Shown here: piece after piece, positions 1 to 38,800 of the stretch
How positions within the stretch are numbered: the first letter of the stretch is position 1
Layout: each line of letters begins with the position of its first letter
Source of the DNA: Patella vulgata
Lineage: Eukaryota > Mollusca > Gastropoda > Patellidae
NCBI RefSeq assembly: GCF_932274485.2
Contig: NC_065881.2
Coordinates: 56,740,702 to 56,804,701 of the forward strand
Direction of reading: 5' to 3'
Length of the DNA: 64,000 bases
Notes under the pieces: model-generated
What the model saw: only the letters and a program-made list of their open reading frames with translations
Told to the model about the DNA's origin: nothing
Database searches by the model: none
Translations under genes and position numbers: made by a program

Positions 1-612
1 TAATTATGGGATAAAATATAAAGAGTCTGCAACTCCTGGATATCTCCTCAAATTTAATAAAAGCTGGTTCATGGGACATAGTTTATAAAGCAAATACTGA
101 CATGTATACTATTTTGACACAAGAAAAGAAGATCAAATTTTATTCACCCAAGTACATTGAAATTATTTTGGTTTGCTTACAATACAAAATTTGTCTTCAA
201 TTTCTCATTCTATGTGCATACATACACCCATCCAAATAGATGGCTCTTTCCTTTTCAAAGTTTGAGTAATATACTGTATGTACATGTATCTTTGTAATTG
301 TTCTCATCCTATTTTATCCCATCAGGTTGCATGAAGCATTTTTGTTTTGTTTCCTTCATCACTTATGAATGTTTCCACTTCCAATTCTATGGGTTGTCAT
401 TAGCACGTCCTATAGCTACATTCTGTACATAAAAGTCTTTAACATTTCAGACACTTATATTCCACATCTGTGGATGTAATGTCCGAATCTTAGGGGTAAT
501 ATGGTCTAGTCTTTTGTTATACCATTTAAAAGTTGTCTTATTTCCACAATTCAAAATCTTTGTGTGGTCATTTTCTGAGAAAAAGGACATTTTTATTTTT
601 TTATATTTTTAG

Positions 613-843
613 ATGGAAACCTCTGCACAGAATACACACGAAGATTTGAAAACAGTTTTAGACTATCAAACACACTTCCGACTTCGAGAGTCGCAAGGTC
701 GTGGATTTGCAGAGGATCTAAATGAGCGCGTTATGATTTGGTCAATTGGAGAATCCATTATAATAGTTATTATATGTATAGGACAGATTCTTGTTTTGAG
801 AAGTTTCTTTACAGATAAACATAAAACCCCTAGTGCTACGTGA
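613..843 (+). CDS. TMED7: p24-gamma (TMED3/TMED7-like) last coding exon, copy 1
   Basis: This exon encodes the C-terminal part of a p24 cargo receptor, a type I membrane protein that cycles between ER and Golgi in COPI and COPII vesicles. The 76 codons follow directly after a T-rich AG acceptor (611-612) and end at TGA 841-843. They hold the membrane-proximal helix (DYQTHFRLRESQGR, then AEDLNERV), one transmembrane segment (WSIGES to QILVL) and a short cytosolic tail starting RSFFTDK. The FF pair and lysines are the usual p24 COPII/COPI sorting signals. The helix matches vertebrate TMED3/7 (YQTHFRLREAQ, RAEDLN). The signal peptide and GOLD domain must lie left of the window. AATAAA signals at 1404 and 1480 could end this transcript form. 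Confidence 0.9.
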   Translation: METSAQNTHEDLKTVLDYQTHFRLRESQGRGFAEDLNERVMIWSIGESIIIVIICIGQILVLRSFFTDKHKTPSAT

Positions 844-1907
844 TCTTAGTATTTATTAGTGTAATGTCTATATTTTCAGTTTATATATCAATTTTGTAAA
901 ATTCAGTTCATTTCTATAATACCATGATTAATATAGAAGACATGCTTAAATACAAAAGATTTCCACTGTTTGTTTTAAAATTAATTGTGTACATGTAATA
1001 GTATACATGTTGTATGTGCATGGTATCAAGTATCGTGAATGTGATGCATTCTTCCTCTCTAAACAACTGCATCATATCAATCATAGAATTCTTATATTCA
1101 TCATAGCATTGATCAACTGTTAATGTTATATGAACAACTGTATAAGGAATGAACTGAGTTTTGTTGTAGAATATTGGTGAAAAATATTTTGTTGTATATA
1201 AGTTATGTTTATTATTTACTAAATGTAAATGTATATATAATTAACGACTTGGTAATGATTTCTATATACAAAAAACTAATGTGTTTGTAGTGTATGGCTC
1301 AATATATAGGCTACATATTCATGTATCTCAAACTTTTGCTTTTAAAATAACGACGTCTGCTGAATGCATGCGAAATGAGGCACTTAAGTTTACAAGTAAT
1401 GTGAATAAATCAAAATGACTAAATTTGATGTCCTGCACCTCACTGTTGGCAGAAATTAACCAAGGATATTTTGTCAATGAATAAAAAAAAGTTCAGTAAA
1501 CTACTAGGGATTAAACCTGTTCATTTGTTGAATAATAAAGTACAGGTAATCTCCTGACCTCCAGAAAAGCTGGTAGAAATTCGGAAATTTTGATGTACCA
1601 GGTTTTGTCAAGGCAAAATGAATACAGCATCAACAATATTGATAATCAGGAATTACACTTTTCGAACCAAAGTCTCTTGTTAAGTGGTAGCACAGCATTG
1701 GTTTCAAGATTTGTCTTGTCATTAGAAAATGGCACAATATGCACTGCAGTTTATAGTGTTTACTATCATTACAATGTCAGTCTGGTTCAGTTTTCAAATA
1801 CATGTACGTACACAAATAGTTAAATGTGACTTTGTTGTGTAAATTATTTTATTTAGCCTACACAATTTTTTTATATAATGTTTATTTTTATTTTGAATTT
1901 CTTGTAG

Positions 1908-2141
1908 ATGGAGTCTGGCTCAGAAAATATCCACAATGGTCTCTCCTTTATATTTAAACAACAAATGTATTTCCGTAACAGGGAGAGTGCCGGGCGTGTG
2001 TTTGCTGAGTCATTGAACAAGGGTGTTATGTACTGGTCATTAGCTGCCTCATGTCTTATACTTATCCTTGGAGTTGGACAAGTAATGGTCTTGCGTAGTT
2101 TCTTCAGTGATAAGAAATCTACGGTACCAGTCCATTCCTAA
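1908..2141 (+). CDS. TMED7: p24-gamma last coding exon, copy 2 (alternative terminal exon)
   Basis: This is a second, diverged version of the same terminal exon, 1.1 kb downstream. It begins with ATG directly after AG (1906-1907), in the same phase as copy 1, and runs 77 codons to TAA. It keeps the layout of helix, transmembrane segment (YWSLAAS to QVMVL) and RSFFSDKK tail. It has lost part of the family signature: YQTHFRLRE is QMYFRNRE, AEDLNERV is AESLNKGV, and the GE at the membrane entry is AA. The tail ends VPVHS. The open frame and retained FF/KK tail suggest function. The two exons are most simply alternative last exons of one gene, chosen by splicing and polyadenylation. A decaying exon duplicate is possible but less likely. 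Confidence 0.78.
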   Translation: MESGSENIHNGLSFIFKQQMYFRNRESAGRVFAESLNKGVMYWSLAASCLILILGVGQVMVLRSFFSDKKSTVPVHS

Positions 2142-3246
2142 ATAACGTCATAATATACATTATTACATTCACTATGTCCAAAGGCAATTTTCTTAAAATC
2201 AGATTAATTAAAAAAAATTATTGATTATCAGTAACCTGTAGAATTTCAATCTCTATCTTTAATTTACTATTTACTTTTATAACATGTCCATTATATAATT
2301 TATCAATTTATTTGTATTTCTGTAGCAACTATTCTATTGTCAGTTTTCTATGACCATTGCTGTACACTCTGCTCTTACCTAAACAAAGTGTAATGGGTGA
2401 GATTGTTGGTACTTGTAGTCTTTGATCAACAAATCATATGGTGTATATAATGTATTTGTGCTTTTAGTATCATGACAAATATCTTCTTGATTTATTCATG
2501 TGTACAAAATACATCTAATCTTCAAGTAGCCTGTCACCCGGACATGTTATGGATACACATGTAATTATAATAATCTTTGAGTATTTGATTAAGCACACTG
2601 TAAACAGAAATTAAATTAATCTTGTCAGTAGTGGGCATTTGTATTTGTAGTACTTAGCCGTCTGCATATTTTAGTCACTCGTTCTAGATCAAGATATTAT
2701 CCATATAGGATTTAAAATAGCCTGATAGTTCTCTTCATCAGATCAAAATCAAATATTTTCAATGCATATTGATTTTTTTTTTTAGTGAGTGTAATAGTCT
2801 GTCACTTGTGTGGTCTAACAAACAGGCATGAAGTACTATTACTGTTTATTTGTTGTTGTTAATGAATCTTTCATTATTTTCTTCGTCTAATCAAAATCTT
2901 AATGAAATATTCATAGCATGTTAAATAACATGTTTCAGTAAGTCATATTGAAATGAATGAATGAGAATAGTTGTGTTTGAATTCTCTTATTTTATCTTGA
3001 TATTTTTGATCTGTCATATGTAACATTTACATACATTATGTAAAAAATAATAAAATTATCATAGTTGTATAAATTTAGGTGAAAGATTGCTATTTTATGG
3101 GTTTTTTTAAAAAGAATAAAAAATCTGAACAATTTCTTTAATTACTGACTAATTTTGAGAACATAATTGTTATAGGATGGTGCTAGATCTAATCTACAGT
3201 TAATATAATTGAACCACAACCACATCAGCATAGAAACTTCTCTTAA
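2142..3246. other. TMED 3' flank
   Basis: AT-rich, non-coding sequence, probably 3' UTR and then intergenic. AATAAA motifs near 3047 and 3114 are candidate polyadenylation signals. I see no gene. Confidence 0.5.
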
Positions 3247-3912
3247 TTTTTATACGCCTATGTGCATTGAAATGTGGTCGTATATAGCCGTCGCTCCTGT
3301 TAATATCCAATTCACTTTAAATTGAAACACAGTGTTTAAGGTCATGAGACAAAGAAGCCTAATGATTTTCAACAATTTCCGATAATTACTGCCAGAGTTA
3401 TTGCCCTTGATCACTTTGAAATATCTGGTGGACGCTCTAGAGGCTAAGGTTAATATCCGATTGACTTTAAATTGATACACAGAAGCCTATTGATTTTCAA
3501 TGATTTCTGATAATTACTGCTAGAGTGCATGAGACAATGAAGTGTATTGATTTTCAACGATTTCCGATAACTACTGCCAGAGTTATGGCCATGATCACTT
3601 TGAAAAATCTTGTGCAAGCTCTAGAGACCAAAGTTATCAAGTTGACTTTAGATTGATACCCAGAATTGGTAATTTGAACAGCTAAGGCCATGATATTAAA
3701 TGCTTCGTATACCTTAGCATGGGTCAGAACTAAAAGCCAAACAAATTCTAATGGTTATCTGATAATAACTTAATAAGTTGTGACTCTTAATCAGATTTTA
3801 GTATATTATAAATGCTTCATTACAACAGACAATAGAAAAAATATGTGACAACTCTTGTTGACTGTTGAGCGACTTAGCCGCTGTGGGCGTATGTTTCATT
3901 GCCTGGCAACCC
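3247..3912 (-). repeat. Family A repeat element (about 150-bp monomers)
   Basis: The left end is TTTTTATACGCC and the right end reads GCTGTGGGCGTATGTTTC followed by TTGCCTGGCAACC. Inside are degenerate monomers with AAGCCTATTGATTTTCAA and TGCCAGAGTTATGGCC. This is a reverse-oriented, shortened copy of the element best seen at 28181-29706. Confidence 0.7.
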
Positions 3913-4361
3913 TTCTTTAAAGCTGGGTATAAATGAAACCAACTTAGTGGTAATGGTGGTGGTGGGGGGGGGGAGGCTGCAAGACTGACAAGGGAAGTAT
4001 AAGAATCCTAAAGTTTTCACAAGAAAATTGAAGCCCTCCTGACATATTGACAGTACATGTACTTTATAGGGTCCCTTAGTGGTACATTACCTAATATTGC
4101 ATGCAATCACATGGTTAACAAGCATTTTGAGAGTGCAGTACATTTTACAATACATTCGACTATAAGAAGCTGATAATGCAAATACATTTCTTTAGTTGGT
4201 ATGTAAACTAGATTTCAATCAAATTTTTAACCTAAGACACTTCCAGAAAACAGATTTTCCATTGATTTCAAGTCCACAAAGGTCCAACATGCAGTAGAAA
4301 ATTGACAGAAAACTAATCCCAGAAAGCACAAGTTTCATTAATGTAAGAGGCCATAATAAAA

Positions 4362-4440
4362 CATACATTATGCAAGAGCTAAATCTGTCTATTGCAGGTC
4401 TTTCTTTAGGCCTGAAATGTAATCTAAATTATTTAGTTTA
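4362..4440 (+). repeat. Dispersed repeat, also at 39760-39840
   Basis: The block beginning CATTATGCAAGAGCTAAATC, with TATTGCAGGTCTT and TTTAGGC, recurs near 39760-39840 with a few changes. The family is not recognised. Confidence 0.55.
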
Positions 4441-4455
4441 CACTATTTTCATACA

Positions 4456-4971
4456 AGGGGCGGCCATTTTGTCAGGCAATTTTGGTCCGATTTTCACGAA
4501 ATTCGAACTCAACCATCATTAGGGTGCAACAGTGATATACTAAAATGTTTTTTTAAAAATTGTGACCGCTAGAAAGACCACAAGCTAAAAACGCGATTTT
4601 TCGTACAATCAGGGGCCATAATTCAGGAAGTTACGATCCGATATGCTCAACTATCGAATGGAAACAAGATATTTGGGTTATAACCGTGCATTTTAAGTTT
4701 CATCAAAATCGGATCAAAATTGTGACCTCGAGACTGTTCAGACTAAAAACGTGATTTTTCGTACAATCAGGGGCCATAATCCAAGTTGTGGCCCTATACA
4801 TGCCAATATCTAAAGCAACCGAGATCTTTTGGAGAGGGATCTATATTTCAAGTTTCGTCAAAATCGGATAAAAATTGTGACCTGTAGAGTGTCCACCAAC
4901 AAATTGTGAAAGGACGGACAAACAGGGGCAACTGCATAATACGTCCACATGAAAATGTGGGCGTATAAAAA
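4456..4971 (+). repeat. Family B repeat element (about 160-bp monomers), truncated
   Basis: It holds about three degenerate monomers with AAAAACGCGATTTTTCGTAC, CAGGGGCCATAAT and AAATTGTGACCT, and ends with the family terminus ACATGAAAATGTGGGCGTAT. The opposite terminus is missing. Confidence 0.7.
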
Positions 4972-7774
4972 AACTTCACAAACTTGTTTAGTTATTAAGG
5001 TAAAATTCAGCAGCTTTATTGGCAAAGTCAACATCATTATGGGGAACCTTCATACATAAATTTATATGCATCTTTTTCTCTGTTGTTCAATGACTTATCG
5101 CCAATTTGAATGAGAAGGATTAACACCGCCTGGTGGATCCTTATATTTGTGTGCCCGGATTCTAATACGAAAGTCTAAGGGAACCAAATGGCTCCCAAAT
5201 CTAGATTCAGATGACACCTCCACGCACCCAACATCTCGTTCCTATAAATTTAACACCTCAAATTTTTGTTATAATTTATTTTATTTCATCTAGATGCTTG
5301 AAATATACAATGTTCCACAAAGCTGAAACACAGACAACCATTTTATGTCATGATTAAAAAATTATTAACAATTCACAAGTCTTTAGAATACAAATAACTT
5401 GATCAAAAGCACTGGTCGTTCTTATCTTTAGATACTAATTATTTATAGGCAAGCCAAAGGATGGATGCAAAGCATGAAATTCAGTCAAAAGGGGACCTTA
5501 ATCTATTGACCTTTATTGGTGCATAAATTTTCACAGAAATATAAAATATATTTTACTTGAATCATTGAGACAATCCTTAAAGCTAACCATGGGTCTATTG
5601 CAGGAAGAATCTGTCAAGTTATTTACAATGAAATCAATAGTTCTATGGTTAAATGTTTGATGTGTACAGATGTCTTACATATGCTTTGTGAAATGGACAC
5701 TGAACTAGTCTGAACATGAAACAAAAAGTACACCAAACCATAAATGTAGCTGCATTATGATTCTTACTAAAAGTAACCACCAACAAAGTACACAACACAT
5801 AAATTCAACATAATGGTTGATAACTTTAACCATAAAAATAAATTATGGATTTGAATATGAAGCCAATCAAATGGTAACTTAATAGTCAGAAGATTGTTCA
5901 GTAACCAAGGGCAATAACCCTGAAAGTAATTATAGGATGTCTTGAAATCAAAAGGCTTCTCCGTGAACAGGGGTGACTGTAATGTATGGACATATAAATA
6001 TTGTTACCCAGTATGTGAGATATTTTAGTTTAGAAGATTTATGATTTGTTTGCAGCACAAATTGAATTGCCTTCTTTGTAGGTGTTCTCTTTTTGACGTA
6101 TACCAAAGTTCTATGGAAATGGGACGACAAATATATGCTGAAATATTGGAAAGAGGGACATTTTTGATAACCCACACTTTAACTCAAGCAGTCACGACTG
6201 GCATATATGGTCAAGCTGGAACCCATGGTGTGTTTTTTTTTGCCTAATATTCTCCTGGAAAACATTTATACAAGTAACTTGTTTAATAATAAAAGAACAG
6301 GGTTTTAATTTTATATTAGGATTTTAGTTGACCCATGCAATAATTTACACAGTGTTATGATGAATGGTTCCATGTTCTTAACATATTTCAATCAAAAATA
6401 TTATTTCATAATCTTTTGTAGGTTTGTTCAGCAGTACATGTTAATATATAAAATTCAAAATGTGTATATATGTACATGAAACTTTTGCCTACATGAAATT
6501 TACAACACAATGAGAGGTGATCTGTTAAAATTTGAAAAATTTCATTCTGGGGACTGTCATTTATTTCACAATACATTTTACTACACTAAAGACAAATGCA
6601 ATAACTTTATAACATAGTGTACGACAAAGCATACACATATAAAGTAAACTACCTTTAAAAGATTTTCGAAGTTATCTTACAATTAATTTTCATCATTGTA
6701 TTGTTTTGGAAATTGTTTTTACTCTGGTAAATTGAAAGTAGGCTATTATAGCTTGAATCCACGATAGCTCCAGTATTCAATACTAAGTAGAACTAGTTTG
6801 TTCTGTTTCCAATAACTAATTAACTGACACCCTCCTCCCCACCCCCTATTATGCCAATCCCTTAAAATTACCTGGAGACAATACAGATAATTGCTTTGTT
6901 TTTAGTTTTAATGCAGTTTACATCAAGTTCAAATATCCATATTCATATCACCATCTTATAAATCCAAAATGTATTCAACCCATTCTAAACTCAGATGGAA
7001 ATTACATGATTTGTTGTAGCAACATTGGATCATTGAGGCTTATAAAAGCTTGAAATCTATGTAAATTTAGAACTGACAGGAACTACTAGTATCATTATCA
7101 TTCCTACAAAGGTTAATGTTGATAATACTAGAATATATCAATGATTATTCAGGTAATTACATGTACTCATTCATGGATTTTTGTTGAAAGATAGCATACA
7201 TAGAAATTATTAAACATCATATTGAAATCTAATCATCTTGCTTACATTAATTCAAATATATTTTTATCTATCTACATGTATGCAACAATAATCATTTCTT
7301 AACCCCCCGATGTTTTGAACATGAGTGAGTGACTCTTTTACACATGTACCTCAAACAAAGGTTTTTTAGAAAGTATTTGACCAATCTCTTAGCCTTTTGT
7401 AGACCACTGAGTTGGTTTATTACAGAAATATCTTCAAATATTGTTGCATCTGTATAAAAAATCAATCAACTACAGTTTGTTTCCGATTTTTATGTAATTT
7501 TTTCCAAATTTATTTTTAACACAATTACATTACAATTATTTCCATACAAAATTTCATTAAAATTATCTGAATAGTTTCTGCGAATTTTTGTCCCAATTTT
7601 GAGGTACAAAAAAATTCAAGATGGCCATGGAAATTTTGAATTATTTTCTTTCAAGCATCAATTGACTTTTGCTAGATTCATAATACTGTAATTTTTGTTG
7701 TAAAAAGAGCACTCATGCTGTTTTAAGTTTTTTGGACTGACATACAAATAACCGCTATGTTTAAAATTACAAAT
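4972..7774. other. Intergenic DNA between TMED and the LEDGF-family gene
   Basis: AT-rich sequence with no convincing exon on either strand. The short frames at 5948-6247 overlap each other on opposite strands and match no family I know. Confidence 0.5.
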
Positions 7775-8052
7775 GCTGTGTGAATGGGGCGATGACACTA
7801 CTGAAGAAATTATTCTTAGACCCGATCTGACTAATTTTTTCATTAACCCAGGTTCTTTTACGTGCACGCCCACATGTACACGGGACCTTGTTTGTTTGGG
7901 TTTTTTTGTCGCATCCAAACGACTAGGCCGCTATTCATTGACAAGCTTTCCGTTCTACCAAGCTGAAAAATCCTGAGGAACTCTCTCAGCCATTACCAAG
8001 ATCTCTTAGCAGGTAAGCCAGTGCAATTCTTACTGAGCCACAATGGCTTCCC
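7775..8052 (-). mobile_element. Old tRNA-headed SINE (family 1), diverged
   Basis: The block CTTTTACGTGCACGCCCAC, the CCAAACGACTAGGC segment and a tRNA-like end (TGAGCCACAATGGCTTCC) match the better copies at 11673 and 32143. There are many differences and no clear target duplication. Confidence 0.6.
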
Positions 8053-8297
8053 CCTACAGTTGACATTGATGTTAACTTATTATCACTGACTGAACTCAGT
8101 GGAAATTTACACTATTATTTTATTGGGCGCCTTAGTGGTGTACCACCAGGCTGCACGATAGAAACCGTAGTAATATCGTGCCTGGTAGTTTCCAATCAAT
8201 GAACATAGTGTACTCTTAGTAGTCTTAGTATCATAAATGTACTTTATAACAAATTTACAATATATTCATCACATCAGTGTTAGTAAGTACGGATCAA

Positions 8298-8303
8298 TTT
8301 ATT
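8298..8303 (-). terminator. Putative polyadenylation signal of the LEDGF-family gene
   Basis: AATAAA on the minus strand, about 180 nt past the stop codon. It is supported only by motif and position. Confidence 0.4.
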
Positions 8304-8482
8304 AACATACATCCAGTTTATGCTGTAATTTTTATAACAATAAATCATCCATCAATCTTCATCTTTATGAAATTTAAAATTTCGCATTTCTTACACACTG
8401 TTATATATATATATTAAGTTTATCAACTTATGTAAAATGATAACTATGATTACTATTATACACTCATTTATAACACATGTAT

Positions 8483-34711
<26,229 letters not shown>

Positions 34712-35804
34712 ATGAATTGTAAAGAACTGATAAAATGCATGAATTTTTCTGCGATTAAACACAGATTTCAAAGAAGAAAAGACCCGGATAAAACTCCCTA
34801 CATAAATCACCCAATAGGTACACATATATGTCTTATAATGATTCGGTACACATAAATTGACAAAAAAATAATCCAAGTTCTCACCGGTACAGTACGACGA
34901 CGATTTACCCAAATCCACCCAAATCTACCATTATTTGAAACTTTAAGTTACAATTTCATATTTTTAAGTTATAGTTTTAAAATGTATTAAAATAAAGCCC
35001 TAAAATAGATGGTATCTATAAACAGTCCTACCTTGTTAAAGAATAATCCTATTAATCCTATAATTCACTATTGCCAGTTGAGAAATTGGCAAAAATATTA
35101 TTTCAAATTCAAACCTTTGAAGATAGCTATTCCATGGTGGGGAATAGAAAACAAGGGAGGTAATTGTGTTATTATTTCCGGTGTGAAGATTTTTAAGTGT
35201 GAGGAAGATCGTATAATTGTGAGTTGACAACCTATTGAGTAGTTACTCTAGTAACGTAATAATGTATCGGCTCTGAATAGCCTTCTACTAGGCTATTAGT
35301 ATTCAGAGCCGATACATTATTACGTTACTAGAGTAACTACCTATTGAGCAAATGACATAAAAATAATTATGTTTTGACTTTCTTAGAAAATATGAAATTG
35401 TAACTTTAAAAGACAATACCCGGTAATTTATATCAATATTTGAAAATATAAAATTCTTTATGCCCTAATCTATAATCGTAATGTTTTTGTGTCAATATGC
35501 CCCACAAAATGCGATTTTCAAGCAAGTTTGAGTTTGGAAGCCAATCCATCATGGGGGGGTTGGATGGCTGAATGGTTAGCACGTGCGTGCTGTATCATAA
35601 AGCCTGTCATTGAGTCAACTGGCGTGGTTTGGAATCCCCGGTTGTACGTGACAAGGAGTAGGGTCGCCTGTCCAACCTCGTGGGTTTTCTCCGGTTTCCT
35701 CCCACTGCTAAAGACACCTACGCACAAGCAAATAATTGAAATAAAATTAACCCATATGTTAGTCCCGAAATGACCTAGTTTGTGTCGAGTGGACGTTAAA
35801 CCCC

Positions 35805-35843
<39 letters not shown>

Positions 35844-38800
35844 ATCCATCATTTTTTAAAAAAATACTCATAGCCATAATATATACTATTCAAAAAAAGT
35901 AGGGGATATTTGATTTTTAAGTGTTATTAAAGTCACCTAATGAAACTGACGAAGAAACAAATGACAAAATGAAATGACAAAATGAAATGAAGTTCACATT
36001 CATCGATTTATTCCAAATGATCGTTAGACTAAGTAAGGCACAGACTGACCATTATAAGGGTAAAATGATACCCAGGGTCAAACAGCAAAGTTACCACAGC
36101 ATCACAACCAAGTCAGTAACGGGTAAATCCTCCTCTGTTTGCCAAACAAGCATTGATCCGACGTGGCATACTCCTAATGAGACATCTAAGGTCATTTTGG
36201 TCCAGATTGTCCCATTCCTGTTGCAACGCAGCAGCAAGTTCTTGGACATTGGCAGGACGTTGTTGACGTTGACGTAACCTCTGTCCAAGCATGTCCCAGA
36301 CATGCTCGATGGGGGAGAGGTCGGGACTCAGTGCTGGCCAAGGTAATGTGGTGATGTTCTGTTGTTGGAGGTAACCTGTAACGATCCTGGCCCTGTGACA
36401 TCTTGCGTTGTCATCCTGGAAGATGAAACGGCGGCCATGACGTCGTGCGAACGGCACAACATGGACTGCCAAGATGTTGTCCCGGTAGTACTGGCCTGTA
36501 ACACGCCCTGCAACAACATGTAAAGCCGTTCTTCCAGCAACAGTGATGCCTCCCCACACCATAACAGAACCACCCCCAAATCGATCATGTCTGATGACGT
36601 TAACGTCTTGGAAGCGCTCGTTTCGACGACGCCACACCCTCCTACGTCTGTCCAAAAAATCAACAGTGAACCTTGACTCATCTGAAAACATCACATTGCT
36701 CCAGCGTCGATTATCCCAGTGTTGACGATCCCTACACCAACGACGTCTTGCCTGAATGTGATGATCTCTCAAACAAGGGATCACGCGAGGACGTCGGGCG
36801 CGAAGGTGACCCCTATGCAGTCGATTCCGAATCGTCTGGCCACTCACTCTCACACCAGTGTCTGTTTGAAGACGAGCGCTGATCTGATTTGCTGTGATGA
36901 CACGATTTCTCAAGGCCAAGGTACGGATAAATCGATCCTGGGCTTGAGTTGTCGCCCTTGGTCGACCTGAGCGTGGTCTGTCCTGTACAGATTGTGTATC
37001 ACGGTATCTGGACCATAGCCTGCTTATGACAGACTGAGAAACATTCATCGTCCGCGCCACAACCGCCTGTGTTGTGCCGATCTGTAGCATGCCAAGGGCA
37101 CGTAACCTTTCATTTTGGGTAAGCCGACGCATATCAAAATTTGTTTTCTGGTCACTAAAACAATTAAACTGATGTTTCCACCCTGGAATTCAATGCCACA
37201 ATGACTGTAACATTCAAAGTCAGAGTCGTGCAAATCTTGGGTTGGACCCCCATGATGATCCCAAGCATCACCTGCATTCCATGCGGTAGCTATTGGTGCG
37301 TTTGGGCGTCACATGTAACTGGAAATGTTTCTTCTGTTAGGTTCTATAGTGACTTTTTTCGTAGTCATTTGCATATTTTAGTATTATGCCCCCAAAATCA
37401 AATATCCCCTACTTTTTTTGAATAGTATATATGGATATTTGATAATAATACCTTTTTTTATGCTAAATTGTCATTAAAATCGATGAATGCTTGGGGGAAG
37501 AAACTGATATGCCAGAAAAAATTTCAGGTTACAGACGAGGGCACCGGTCATCTGCGAGAGGCGAATGTGCAGAGCTTACCATGTATGGACCCCCCACCCT
37601 TCACTCCAAGAAAATTTGGGAAATTTGACGGCTGGTTGAATCGAATTCCAATCAACCAATCAATTGTTTAAAATCCATGGAGATGGGACCATTGGGAGAA
37701 AAATTTTGAAAATTTAACTGGCAGAAACTCATTTTGCCGCTATTTCAGCCCATGAATATAGTAACTTCAATGTAGTCCAATAAAGCCTAACTTAGGTGGC
37801 TGACCAGAATCCTAAACAACCAATCAATTGTCATGGGGTATGGGGGCCTCAACCTCCCTAAGAAAATTTTGAAAATTTAACCGCAGCAAATACGTTTTTC
37901 TGCTATTCTGGCCAGAGAGTTAAGCAAATTCAAAGTTGCCCAGTCGTTTTGCAACCGAAATCCCACTCTGTGCCAACCTGAATTCCAATAAATCCAGTTA
38001 GACAGTTGCAGGTGCATTCACAAATAATAATTGATGCCCAAAATATGTCGCACAAAGTAGAGTGGCTCCAGGCAAAATGCTTTAATCCATAGTCAGATAT
38101 TGGGAACCTTATTTTGCCAGCTTGATGAAATAATGTTTGTTTTCACATTACCTGTGGCTGTCTACCTAAAATGTCAGATTGCCCGAAAGTTGTTGGGGCA
38201 ATCTGATCCACTCCTCTTGCAGTGCCACAACCAATTCTTGCAGTGTTGTCGGTTAACGTTGACGTCGATGAACACGTCTCCCGACCATATCCCAGACATG
38301 CTCTATAGGAGAAAGGTCAGGACTCATGGCTGTTCAAGGCATATGGACAATATGGTGACACTGGAGGTAGTCATTCACGAAACGAGCGCAGTGGGCACGG
38401 GCATTATCATCTTGAAAAATGAAACGTCGACCTGCACGTTGAACAAAGGGCAGAACAATCGGTGCCAGGATGTGGTCATGGTAGTACACACCAGTGACCC
38501 ATCCTTGAACAATATGCAAGTCCGTTCTGGCAGTCATGGTGATTCCTCCCTACACCATGACAGACTCACGCCCGAATCTGTCATGCTATCTGACGTTAAC
38601 ATTAGCATGATGCTCATTAACACGCCTCCAAATGCAAGCACGCCTATCGGTGAAATCCAGAGTATATCTGGACTAATCTGAGAACATTACACACACCCAT
38701 CGATGATTGCCCCAATTTTTACGCTGCCTACACCATTGACGCCTGTTTGCCATGTGCTGGCGAGTTAAAGGAGGCACAACATGCGGTCGTCGCGCATGCA

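Noticed and set aside
1590-1823. 77-codon frame between the two TMED exons
   Set aside because: No homology, no splice support and unremarkable composition; it lies in the presumed 3' UTR or intron.
35489-35877. Frames of 94 and 119 codons
   Set aside because: They translate the tRNA-headed SINE and its (CT)n tail.
36192-37425. Several extra frames over the Tc1 copies
   Set aside because: They are other frames of the transposase gene, and they recur in mirrored form at 50693-52219.
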